Shown one piece after another: positions 34,031 to 44,290 of a DNA stretch of 64,000 nt. Position numbers and translations under genes: made by a program. Source of the DNA: Anastrepha obliqua. Lineage: Eukaryota > Arthropoda > Insecta > Diptera > Tephritidae. The notes below the pieces were generated by a model, which saw nothing but the letters and a program-made list of their open reading frames with translations, was not told the DNA's origin and did not search any database. The stretch covers positions 37,532,001 to 37,596,000 of the forward strand of contig NC_072893.1 in the NCBI RefSeq assembly GCF_027943255.1. Reading direction: 5' to 3'. Position 1 is the first letter of the stretch; the number at the start of each line of letters is the position of its first letter.

Positions 34031-35249
34031 AGGCGTGTGATGGTTTGTGTGCTTTTTCTTTTGCTTGAGCGTACCTATTGGTATTGGCGGGGTTACGATG
34101 CCAAATTAGAATTTTTATGGTTGCGTTAAAAACAATCATACAAAAAAAATACAAAATAATATCTTTTACTTGGAAAATTTACAATAACAAATATTTTTAA
34201 TATATTTCTTAGCTGGTTTATGCAGAAATATCTAAATTTGTATGACATTTTTTAGACTCTTCACCTTCTCGTAGTTATTCCTCAAGTATTGAAAAAAAAG
34301 ATGAAAAATATGTATATATATTACAAGCTCAATTCGATAATATTGGTTGATAGCCGAAGGAATAATATATCGCGTTGACCGTCGCGCGTAATTTTTTCGA
34401 CGACAGGCGCGTACTGTATTTTCGACGCCTGCGGCATGGCTAAAGCAATAGCAATCTGTGGGATGTGAAGAGCGCGCAGTGCAGAGGTAAACTGTTGATT
34501 TGGCACACAATGACAAAACGGCAGGATACTAGGAATGAGAAATGAATGTGACGAGTAATAGCAATATTATGAAAATGTATTGAGCGTCCGCGCGCCCGCT
34601 CAAAGGTTAATTACATTATTATGAGAGTATTACACATTTTGGCGTCGATGGACGAGCGAGAATGGAGAGTAAAATTTCAAGGCCATCCAACGTTTTGGGC
34701 ATTTTCGTTCCGCGAGAGAGAACAACTATATAACGTAGAGGAAAAGGAGAGAGAGAACTATACCTTACCTATTTTTCCTGAGTTTTTCCTTGTGGTTGCT
34801 AATTTCTAGTGAGAAATAACACTGCCTACTTTTTGGCGCTTGTTTGTTGGTGCAAACTTGTAGGAAATATGTTTTGGGGGATTATATTTTGGCGTTATAT
34901 TTCTTTGGTGCCTACTGTTTGGGGCGCTTTTTAGTCCCAATTTTTTCGCGTTTTTTTTTTTTTGTGCCTACTTTTTGGTGCTCATTTCTGTTTCCTGGCT
35001 AGTGCTTGTGCGTACTATAAAGTGCTATCCATCCCGGCGTCGGATTTAATGGTATTGCCTTGCGGAAATTTGTGCCGTTGCCGTAGTCCTGGAATCGCTG
35101 CGATTGTGCGGGTGAAAAACGCTCGGAGTTGTGCGCGTTGTTCCCACGGTTTGTGTCCGTCGTTTACCTACACCGGTCGACCCTTCTCCATTTTTTGTAA
35201 ATTTTGTCTATTTGTATTCTCTGCAAATGTCGTGAATTTATTTAGATAT

Positions 35250-35288
<39 letters not shown>

Positions 35289-35587
35289 CTTTCTCGGGTC
35301 TTTCCCTCTTTCGTCGTCTGCCTTGAAAGTTTCACTTCTGTTGTGTGTACTACGCTACACGGACTTTTTAATAAAGCAAAATAGTGTTTAATATTATTTT
35401 CAGAATAGTTTCCATCCAATTTTTTTTTTTTTAATGACGTGAAATACGAAACGCTTTGTGAAAAATCTTAAATTGAAAACTTTTCAAGCAGTTAAATTGT
35501 TAAATTGTGCTGATGATTTCTACCAATTGACATAATTTGTAATTGAAAACCAAAAAAATTGGGACTAACTTAAAAAAAGTGGACGTA
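34031..35587. other. Unassigned DNA
   Basis: 34230-34610 is GC-richer and could be the 5' part of the piggyBac relic: reading leftward from a TTAA at 34607-34610 it begins CCTTTGAGCGGGCGCGCGGA. 34820-34990 has repeated CCTACT.TTTGG.GC.T motifs. The 140-codon plus frame at 34962 has no recognisable domain and includes the CT microsatellite. Confidence 0.35.
35254..35285 (+). repeat. (CT)n microsatellite
   Basis: Sixteen uninterrupted CT units. Confidence 0.95.
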
Positions 35588-36801
35588 CATGGTGCGCCAT
35601 TTTTTATGTCGGTATGAAAACATTGAATAACTTTGAAAAAAAAAAACTGATTGGTATAAGTGAGGTATTTTTATTTGTTTCGGTTATTTACAATTTATTA
35701 GAACTATTTTTTGAATGCAATATCAATCAAGTGGTTACCTTTATTAGCAATCACACACTGCGATCTGTTTTCTGTGTTTGTCATCTCCTTGTCAAGCATT
35801 TCGGGTTTTATAGCGTCGATTTCGGCACGAATGTTTGCTTTAAACTGGTCAATAGTCTGTGGCTTATTGGCGTAAATCTTACTTTTAGATAACCCCACAA
35901 AAAGAAGTCCTGGGGGGCTAAGTCAGATGATCTGGGGGGCCAGTCGATGTCGCCTCTTTTTGGCACTAGACGTCCCAGGAATTTTCGTTGCAGAAATCCA
36001 ATTGTTGCGTTCGCAGTGTGGCCTGGTGTACCGTCTTGTTGAAACCAGTAACCGCCTAAACCTTTCTTACGCATTTGCGAGCAGACATAATGAGCCAACA
36101 GCCATTGATATCAGTTTCCATCGACCGTTTCGTTTTCTCGGTAAAAATATAGCCCAATGATGGTTTTGGCGCAAATGCCGCCCCAAACAATTACTTTCCG
36201 GTCATGCAATGGTGTTTCATGGATCTCGTGTGGATTCTCACTTCCCCAAATGCGACAATTTTGTTTATTCACGCTGCCAGAGAGGTTAAAATGTGCCTCG
36301 TCAGTCATTAAAATTTGCTTCCCAAATTCAGTGTCAACCATTCGAGCGACTGTTTGGCCGTATTCCAAGCGACGTGAAAGGTCTGTCGGCAATATTCTTT
36401 GTGTCAATTGCACTTTATACGGAAAGAAATTTAAATTATCCTTTAAAATGCGCCGCATTGTGGTTTCACTGACTCCAAAATGCTGAGCGCGACGACGATA
36501 CGACACTGTTGGGTCCTGGGCAACGCTCTCCCTCACTGCTTCCTCAAGTTCATTGGTCGTTGATGCACGGCATGTTGACGATCTCCTACTGCCCCGTGCT
36601 CAAAAAAGGTTAGGTTAGAATAGAAAAAATATATTCGATGTATAGCGTCACTATTTCAGCGCATTGTTTCGGTGTTAAGCGATTCATGGTTGAAATTGTA
36701 CTGAATTGACGTATCGAAAACATGTATGTTGAAGTCAATCGGTTGGTAAATGACAAAGTTATTCAGCGTTGACATAACGACATAAAAGATGGCGCACCCT
36801 G
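35588..36801 (-). mobile_element. DD41D mariner, near full length, frame-broken
   Basis: TA flanks at 35586-35587 and 36802-36803. TIRs are CATGGTGCGCCATTTTTTAT and CAGGGTGCGCCATCTTTTAT (inverse), extending inward to GAATAACTTTG. Minus coding starts at MNRLTPKQCAEIV (ATG 36687). A broken HTH follows (SYRRRAQHFGVSETTMRRIL), then ILMTDEAHFNLSGSVNKQNC, WFQQDGTPGHTANATIGFLQ and WPPRSSDLAPQDFFLWGYLK. All three catalytic aspartates remain, with 41 residues between the last two. Frameshifts between 36536 and 36098 and near 35890 inactivate it. Confidence 0.9.
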
Positions 36802-36832
36802 TATATAACAGATTGTAATGAATAAAGTATAT

Positions 36833-38150
36833 AAAGGGGAATTTTTTAAGAGCTATAAGAAAGTTTTTCAAAAAAACACACGTAAAATTCAAAAAAATGC
36901 ATGAAATTTTTATTTAAATCGATAGTACAGTCCATATAATTTAATGTTTTTCATGCAAATGTTGACCGCGACTGCGCTTAAAATGGTCCATCCGCTTAAT
37001 CCAATTTTGGCATACTCTTTCCAATGTTTCGGCCGGTATCTCACATATAAATGCCTTAATGTTGTCTTCCAATGCGTTTATTGAAGCAGGCTTGTCTGAA
37101 TAGACATGAGCTCTAATATAGCCCCACAAAAAATAATAATATATAAAGGCGTTATATCGCACGATTTGGGTGGCCAATTGACAGGTCCCGAACGTGAAAT
37201 AAAATGTTCACCGAAATCGCCTCTCAACAAGTCCATTATTATGCGTGCTGTGTGGTATGTGGCACCATCTTGCTAAAACCACATATCATGCAAGTCAAGC
37301 TCTTGCATTTTGGGCAAAAAAAAGTTGGATATCATTTCACGGTAGCGCTTACCATTCACAGTTACGTTACGATTCGCAGCATCTTTGAAGAAGTACGGTC
37401 CAATGATACCTCTAGCTCATAAACCGCCCCAAACTGGGACCTTTTCTGGATACATTGGTAGCTCTTGCAATTCTTCTGGCTGATCTTCACTCCAAAATCG
37501 ACAATTCTGCTTATTTACGTACCCATTGACCAAAAAATGAGCTTCGTCGCTGAACACAATTTTTCGATAAAAAAGTGGATCTTCGGCCAACTTTCCAAGA
37601 GCCCATTCACCAAAAATTCTGCATTGCGGTAGGTCGTTCGGCTTTAATTCTTGCACCAGCTGTATTTTGAAAGGCTTCACACCTAAATCCTTTCGCAAAA
37701 TTTTCCACGTTGTTGAGTAACAGAGGCCCAATTGCTGCGAACGCTGACGAATCGATAATTGATGGTCATCATTAACACTGGCCGATACAGCTGCGATATT
37801 TTCTTCAGTTCGCACTCTACGTAAGCGTGTTGGTGGTTTGATGTCCAATAATGTAAATTTGGTTCTAAATTTAGTCACAATAGCTCGAATAGCTCGAATA
37901 GCCGCCTCAGTGGTTCGATTAAACTGACCATAAAGTGGAAGAAGCGCGCGATAAACTTTCTTAACAGAATATGCATTTTTATAATAAAATTCTATGGGTC
38001 GCAAGCGTTGTTTGTTTGTTAGACGATTCATGGTTAAATTATAGACCAAACTGAAGATGTTTGACAGTGAAACAAAACACGAAACGTGCGTCAGGTGTTT
38101 AAAGCAACTGTTTAAAAATATAATAGCAAAAAAATCATCCGTTATAAGAA
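36833..38150 (-). mobile_element. Second DD41D-spaced mariner family, degenerate
   Basis: Minus ORF 38049-37417 starts MVYNLTMNRLTNKQRL; the second methionine is the family start. It covers the paired HTH domain (SIRQRSQQLGLCYSTTWKIL) and IVFSDEAHFLVNGYVNKQNC. Then come broken QDGATYHTA, NWPPKSCDITPL and FLWGYIRAHVYSDKPASI down to GQHLHEKH. The third catalytic D of the PLD box is Y. Tentative TIRs: GGGGAATTTTTTAAGAGCTA at 36835 and inverse GGATGATTTTTTTGCTAT at about 38143. Confidence 0.75.
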
Positions 38151-38654
38151 AAATTCAATTTTATTATCGGCTTTTAAAGACAATACCAACGGTAAATATA
38201 TTTTACACGAGATTTTGCAAATTATTTACAGCAGTGAAACTTAATTTTTTTTACTTTTATTTATAGTCACTTGAATTTGAGGCACCTTCTTTTTTATTCA
38301 TTGCTTCTGCTTCCTACCTTTCAATTTCGCTCACCACAATCCTGTGTTCATTTTATGCAAACGCTGCTGTAAACTCGATAAATATCACGAAACCATGCAC
38401 CGCACTCACGTTCGCTCGTTGTTTTCACACCTGCCAGTGCGAATTTTCCGCTTGCCTCATTTGCTTTCTTGCTGACTTGTGTGTGTGTTACCCCCACTTC
38501 AAATTGCTGACAATTGTAAATGGGTTACGTATTTCTTTTATGCTTATTTTCCATTCAATTTCACATTTATAATGCTTTTGTGCATTTATTGCAGCATTTA
38601 TTGTTCTCAATCCTTTAAATAACTTCAGTTTTGTTTGCGATAAAATAGTCTTAT
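38151..38654. other. Unassigned DNA
   Basis: No coding or repeat ends recognised. Confidence 0.4.
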
Positions 38655-39034
38655 AACGGGTGGTTAAATTGCAAGTGCTGATGTTGAATGTGAACCACAC
38701 CTAAACGTCAACGACACCGTTGTACTTCTTTCTTTGGGGTTATTTGAAAGAAAAGGTGTACGTCGATAAGCCAGCAACAATTCAGGAGCTTAAGAATGAG
38801 ATAATTCGGCACATTAACGATACAGGACCTCAATTATGACTCAGTGTCATCGAAAATTTGGACCATCGGATGGATGTGTGCCGCCGAGGCCGCAGCGGCC
38901 ATTTGGCCGATATTTTGTTTCATACGTAATTGAGCTGTACGAGTAGTATCACAATAAAGAGAAATGACAATAATTTCCTAAAAAAATTGTATTTTTTTCA
39001 AAATCAACATTAGCCCTTGAGACTTACCACCCTT
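38655..39034 (+). mobile_element. DD41D mariner, internally deleted (380 bp)
   Basis: TA flanks; ends ACGGGTGGTTAAATTGCAAG and inverse AAGGGTGGTAAGTCTCAAGG. Plus strand keeps only the transposase end: FFLWGYLKEKVYVDKPATIQ, then SVIENLDHRMDVCRRGRSGH. Same family as 23136-24060 and 15305-15472. Confidence 0.85.
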
Positions 39035-39139
39035 TATTAAATATGGGGCATTGTTGTTATAAATATCTTTAGTAGTGGTTGCTCAAGCTCAGGTCCCTTA
39101 ATTTCGTAGGCGAGCCAAAAGTCTGGCGGCGTTTGGAGC

Positions 39140-39357
39140 TGAATGGGCTGATGCGTGACAATCATTCGAAGCGTCCGGCTCGGATTTCCGGGTATGTAAT
39201 ACCAAATATTAGAAAAAGTTTTTTTCTAATTACAGGCAATGGCAAGCCTCCTCATAAAAACCAATTTTCCCTTTGGAAGGGGCTTTAAACTGTAGGGGGA
39301 ACATCAAAACTAACGCTACAAAAATGAGAAGGAGCTCGCCTCCGCCATTTATGTATG
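39140..39357 (+). mobile_element. tRNA-derived SINE, copy 2
   Basis: A-box-like GGCTGATGCGTGAC, B-box-like CCGGCTCGGATTTCC, then CAGGCAATGGCAAGCC, CCTCATAAAAACCA and GAAGGAGCTCG. The 3' end stops at the TA preceding the DD37D mariner TIR at 39360. Confidence 0.7.
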
Positions 39358-39359
39358 TA

Positions 39360-41290
39360 CTTAGTCCTGCCATAAGTTCTGTTACAAGTTAAGCCCGTTA
39401 TAGATATGAAATTATAATACTTTTTTAATGAAGTCAGATTTATTTAATCATGTAAATATTAAAAAAAAAATTTTAATTTTCACTCGAAATGGTACAGTCC
39501 AATGGATTTAGATTTGGACTTCCAGACGGTCAATCTTCTGCGGCCCAGGCATATTGTTTTTTAGCCACTGCCGCGCACACTGCTACAGTGTGATGCAATA
39601 TCTAGAAATGACATCTACATTTTCACTGACAGCCAGGCGGCGATAAAATCCCTCACAAAACAATGGACAACCTCCAGGGTAACCATGAAATGCCAAACAT
39701 CTCTTAACGAGATGGCTGAGTCATTTCGCTTAACGATAATATGGGTGCCTGGCCATCGCTACATTGAGGGTAACCGCAGAGCCAATGAACTAGTGAGATT
39801 CGGCACCAAATTGACCGAGGAGTACACAGACAATGGCATAGGCAGACAAACAAGTAAGCTACTTGTCCTTAAAGAAATCGAAAGGAAAGCAAACGAAAGA
39901 TGTCGTTATGAAGGCACCTGCAAAATCGCCCGTCAACTGTGGCCGACTCACAATGCTAAATGGACAGAATCTCTGCTAAGTAAAAGTAAACTCAGTTTAC
40001 ACACTGATTTCGGTCATTAGGAGGGCACTGCCTAATAGATAAGCACGTCCAAAAGATGGGTGTGCAAGCACATGACTTCAGTAGAAGCTGTCTTGATGAG
40101 GAAAACGAAGAGACAATCTTCCACGTTCTGTGCCATTGTCCTGCTCTATCCAGACGGAGGTTTATTATTCTAGGCAGACAATTTTTTAAAGAATTGGAAG
40201 ATCTCAGTTCTGCAGAAATAGGAGATATTCTAAAATTTTTGAAAAGCACCAATTGGTTTTAGGAGAGATAGAGAAAGCTCCCCCCCACGCGGCATGACAA
40301 TGGGATATGCGCCTGGGAGCATCCCACAGCACAACCGCTTCAACCTAACCTAACCTAGCCACTGCTGGGTGGTTTTTGCCTTATGGGCTGGAGATGGAAT
40401 CTTTCTGAAATATCCAACGTTTTCCATTGAAAAGAATACTGCTTAACAGCTTCACCACGTCTTCTAACTAAGACATTCTCCTGGTACACTTTTACACCGG
40501 TTTTAACCTTTCTTTCGCAGAAATTAAGAGATATAACGCCTTTACAAGACACTCCCCACAAAAACCATTACGGAGGCTGGATGGTGGCCACGCTGAGCAC
40601 TTGGGACAACATTTTTCGCGTCTTTAGAAGTTTTAGCATAGATTTGGTAATTTTGCTTATCAAAAACTTCTTCAACAGTGAACATTTTCTCATCTGTGAA
40701 AAAAATATTTTCATGGCCGTTGACCGCGTGACACCGAGGGAGTTGCTTGCATCTGCGGAGTCTAATTTTCTTCAAGCTCGTTGTTAGTTGAGCTTGAGAC
40801 GGAAGATTTTCAAGTGGAGATTATTTCTAATTACTCTCGACGTGGATCTGGTCAACACATTCATTTCCCTGGACATGATTTTTTTTTCTTTTTCTATCAA
40901 AACCCTTTAGTGCTACTTGAGGAGTGCCAGACCGGCACTTCAACTATTTCGCCTACATACCTAGGGTATATCTGTGAATTCTTTCTCGAACCGCTTTTAT
41001 GTGTGCGCTGGTTCGAACCACGCTAGAACGGCCACTTATTTTTCTGTCTGTCACTGCAGACGTTTAGGAAAAACGATTGATCGAGCAGTAATTGTCGAAA
41101 TATTAAGTTTTTTCAGCAATTCGTAAATCTCACTTGCACTTTTACCGCACTTTTGCACTGCAGTCACTGCAATACGATTTTCGTTAGCTTCCCACTCCAG
41201 TGCTAGTAAGCGAAATTTGCCACGAAACTGTGAATAAATTCTGAGTAGACAGCATTCGAATACAAATAATGGAACTTTTTTCTGCGGTAC
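39360..41290 (-). mobile_element. DD37D mariner split by a retrotransposon
   Basis: The 3' TIR (CTTAGTCCTGCCATAAGTTC) is at 39360 after TA. Minus coding is recovered from both sides of the 39572-40355 insert. On the right are FRGKFRLLALEWEANENRIA, KSASEIYELLKKLNIST, IFFTDEKMFTVEEVFDKQNY, SVMVFVGSVL, KGVISLNFCERKVKTGVKVY and QDSISSP..KA. On the left are KKQYAWAAED and PSGSPNLNPLD. Same family as 2544-3728. The 5' TIR was not found; a second R1/LOA copy begins where it should be. Confidence 0.8.
39572..40355 (+). mobile_element. R1/LOA-group retrotransposon, 5'-truncated, with TSD
   Basis: TAGCCACTGC is duplicated exactly at 39562-39571 and 40356-40365. The insert starts within the RNase H domain: IYIFTDSQAAIKSL, then IIWVPGHRYIEGNRRANELV. 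It continues through LWPTHNAKWTESLLSKSKLS and, after one frameshift near 40015, FSRSCLDEENEETIFHVLCH (CCHC-like end) to FLKSTNWF and a stop at 40260-40262. The 3' UTR has CCCACAGCACAACCGCTTCA, shared with the minus copy at 56060-58530, and ends AACCTAACCTAACC. Confidence 0.9.
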
Positions 41291-41812
41291 AACGCTCGAT
41301 GTCCAACCGGATAAGACGCTGATATCCATGCCTATAGCCACTTGTAAATTACCTATAGTCAGGGAAACCATCACGAAGGTAAATACAAGCTGGCAAAACC
41401 TCACAACATGCGAACTAATCAGACAGCAGAGAAGCTATAAGAGAAATGATAGGGGTATTAACTGGTCATTGTTCGATAGGCAGCCACACTAGAAGGTTAG
41501 GACTCCCGTACTTCGATTTTTGTAGAAGCTGTCTTAATACAGAAGAAGAAGAAACAGTCAGACACCTTTTATGTGAGTGTGAAAGCTTAGCTATGAGGAG
41601 GCTGCGCATTCTTGATACAGCATTTTTAACCGATGTAGCGGACATATCCCATCTGAAACTAACTAAGCTCTGCTCGTTTCTTAAAGCTACCGGATGGTTT
41701 GAAAAGGAACACGTAGGGTAAGGATAAACTCCAGTGGTATTATAATGGACCTGCGAAAGATCTAAGTGTATCGCTACGACAACCACCCAACCTACCCACC
41801 TACCTACATATA
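41280..41812 (+). pseudogene. R1/LOA-group 3' end, second family
   Basis: Reads ISMPIATCKLPIVRETITKV, then IGVLTGHCSIGSHTRRLGLP, FCRSCLNTEEEETVRHLLCE (zinc-knuckle-like C-X2-C..H..C) and FLKATGWF, followed by a stop at 41719. The 3' tail is AACCACCCAACCTACCCACC. 5'-truncated; a frameshift or gap near 41430. Confidence 0.75.
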
Positions 41813-42841
41813 TGTACGAGTAAACCATTTTCATATACACATGTGCACAAGGCTGATTAAAAGTAGAAGTCGAAAAGGATATAGGAAACTGTGTGTAATT
41901 TTAAAAACTTACTTCAATTTCAATTATTATGTTTCAATTGAATTAATTTTAAGAAAAATAATTATAATTTCGGAAATTTGATGCATTTTTGCAAATTTAT
42001 GTTTCACAAAGCTTGAAACTTGGATGTATGTGGTTTTTATTATTACTTATTAGTACTTCAACTCGTATATTAAATAATAATTAAAATTAAATTGGAAGCT
42101 GGTGTAGGTAGACAAAACTTGTCAATAAGCGGTGTCCTTATCATTATGGTGCTCACTGTATTTATATTTACTGCACGCGTATCCGAACGAGCACAAACAC
42201 ATGACTAAATCTATTTCCCGCAGGCTTATTAATCGGACATATACACAAGCAATATATTTTCTATATCTATCGCGCTTCCATTAAGCAGTTACCTGCTTAA
42301 CCATTAATTGAAAAAAAAAATATATATATAATTACCGCTTAAAAACTCATTTATGTAAGTACGAGAGCATTAGGCATGAATCCCACCAAAGCGATATAGG
42401 AAAAATAATATTAACCGACAACTTTCTCCAAATGTTGTCATTATTTTCTACTTACACACACAGCACTTTCTATAAATAACTTTCTCTGTTTGGGCGTTCT
42501 TAACATAACTGTAATATCACCATACACACACACCGGATGTTTGTTTGGCACGTTTGCTTGCTTCACTGTAAATGGATTCTCCGAACACTTTTCCGGTTGC
42601 TTGAAAGATAACTTCTCAATATGAAATGCGTTTGCTTGATCAATGTAACAGTTATTGCCACTGAGGTGTGCATATACTTATCCGGGTGCGACATTGATTT
42701 GGCGTTTGATTTTCGCTTACTTCCTCAATGAACTTGCGGATGTACTCAATACTCAGCCACACATATCGATTTGAACAATTGCACATGAACATACATTAGG
42801 GTGGAGCGATAGGATCTAGAAATTTGTTTATATACTTACAC
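41813..42841. other. Unassigned intergenic DNA
   Basis: Contains a possible Tc1-type end near 42115-42160 (inverse of ACAGTGAGCACCATAATG) with no mate found. No coding. Confidence 0.4.
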
Positions 42842-43989
42842 GTGAAGTCCAAAATAAACAAGACTGGCATAAACATGTTTTTGATGACGCCATCTTTTTA
42901 ATGAATCGGTACAAAAATGAGTTTCGAACAAAGAGCTAATATCAAATTTTGTTTAAAAATCGGTAAAACGTTTACCGAAACATTTGAATTGATTAAAAAA
43001 GTTTATGACGATGATTGTCTATCTCATGCCAGAGTTCATGAGTGGTTTACACGTTTCAGAGATAGTTTTGAGGATATAAATGACAATGAACATACGAACC
43101 GCCCACAATCAATAATCACCGAAAATTCATGCGAAATTGAACCGAAATCATTGTTGAAATTCATAGAATCGGAGTTTTATATCTCCAAAGGATCGATTTA
43201 TCGCATCTTGTCTGATAATTCACGAAGGGTCTGTGAATGTTTCATTCCGCACTGAGGACCAAAAATTGCTCATAATTCAACATTCGAAAGACCTCGTGAA
43301 AGAGGCGACAAAAGACGAGAACTTCCTTTACAACATTGTAACTGGTGACGAAACGTGGTGTTTCCAACGTGAACCTGAAACTAAGCGTCAAAGGAAGGTC
43401 CCAGAGGAGCCACCACTCAAAAAATTGCGTTTGGAGAAGTCAAAAATCAAGTCTATGATCATTTATTTTTACGATTCCATGGATATTGTCAACAGGGAGT
43501 TCGTACCAACGGGCCACCTTCAATGCAATTTTCTATATTGGCGTTTTGAAACGTTCGTTATATCGCATTCGTCGAAGTCGCCCTGAATAACGCAAAGGAG
43601 GAAGCTGGCGCTTATTGCATGAGAATGCACCATCTCATCGATCCACTCTTGTGACTGATTTTTCGACTAGAAATCGCATTTTAACCATCAAACGCTCACC
43701 ATATTCGGTTGATATGGCTCTCTGTGACTTCTACCTATTCGGAAAACTGCATTTGGCCATGAAAGGAAAACGTTTTGTGTGCGTAGAGGCCATCCAAAAG
43801 GCTTGCACCGACATCCTGAAGGACATTTCGGTCAATGGCCTGAAACACTCTTTCGAAAAGCTTTTAAATCGCTAAAAATAGTGTACCGAGGCCAGAAGCC
43901 AGTATTTTGAATAAATAAACTCGAAGTTATCAGAACAAAGCTCCTGTCGTTTCTATTTTAGCTCAGTAATTGTTTATTTTGGACTTCAC
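42842..43989 (+). mobile_element. DD34D mariner, 1.15 kb, inactive
   Basis: Perfect 20-bp TIRs (GTGAAGTCCAAAATAAACAA and inverse). Coding starts at 42917, MSFEQRANIKFCLKIGKTFT. It runs through HTH blocks, a frame change at about 43240, then LLIIQHSKDLVKEATKDENF and IVTGDETWCFQ (first D). After another frame change come the second catalytic box and SVDMALCDFYLFGKLHLAMK to a stop at 43873. The second catalytic D is E (LLHENAPSH where relatives have D), and 34 residues separate it from the third D. Confidence 0.9.
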
Positions 43990-44008
43990 CTTTTAAATTT
44001 AGGCTGGT

Positions 44009-44272
44009 GTTAGTAATGATACAGCAGTCGCCGGTCATCACCTATAAGCTTTTGAACTCTGGTCGGAGTTCAACCTAGTCACACACAAAGCCGTTGCTGA
44101 AGAAATGTATTCAAGCTCGTCATAGGTCGTCGTGTTGGTTTTCTAATCTAATATAATTTCGCTTTCAGACTTTAATTTCACGCTTTATTACCAAGCAAAC
44201 GTATGAACTTTCTAGCTTAAATTAATATTTTGTTATATTCATTACATTTTTTCAAATAAATATTGTTACATT
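44009..44272 (+). repeat. 5' LTR of a retrotransposon
   Basis: TGTTAGTAATGATACAGC to TAAATATTGTTACA (TG..CA ends), about 264 bp, immediately followed by a primer-binding site. No 3' LTR is visible in the window. Confidence 0.6.
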
Positions 44273-44290
44273 TGGGGCTCGTCCGGGCAC
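44273..44290 (+). other. Primer-binding site, proline-tRNA-like
   Basis: TTTGGGGCTCGTCCGGGC differs by one missing G from the complement of a tRNA-Pro 3' end (TGGGGGCTCGTCCGGG). Confidence 0.6.

Noticed and set aside
34600..34660. LTR end plus primer site at TTTTGGCGTCGATGGACG
   Set aside because: It has some PBS flavour but matches no tRNA end I can name and no LTR pair is visible.
34962..35384. 140-codon ORF as a gene
   Set aside because: Runs through a CT microsatellite, lacks a domain and has no sensible flanking structure.
35588..38150. One composite mariner instead of two
   Set aside because: Each half has its own N-terminus (MNRLTPKQ and MNRLTNKQ), own catalytic blocks, and different terminal sequences.
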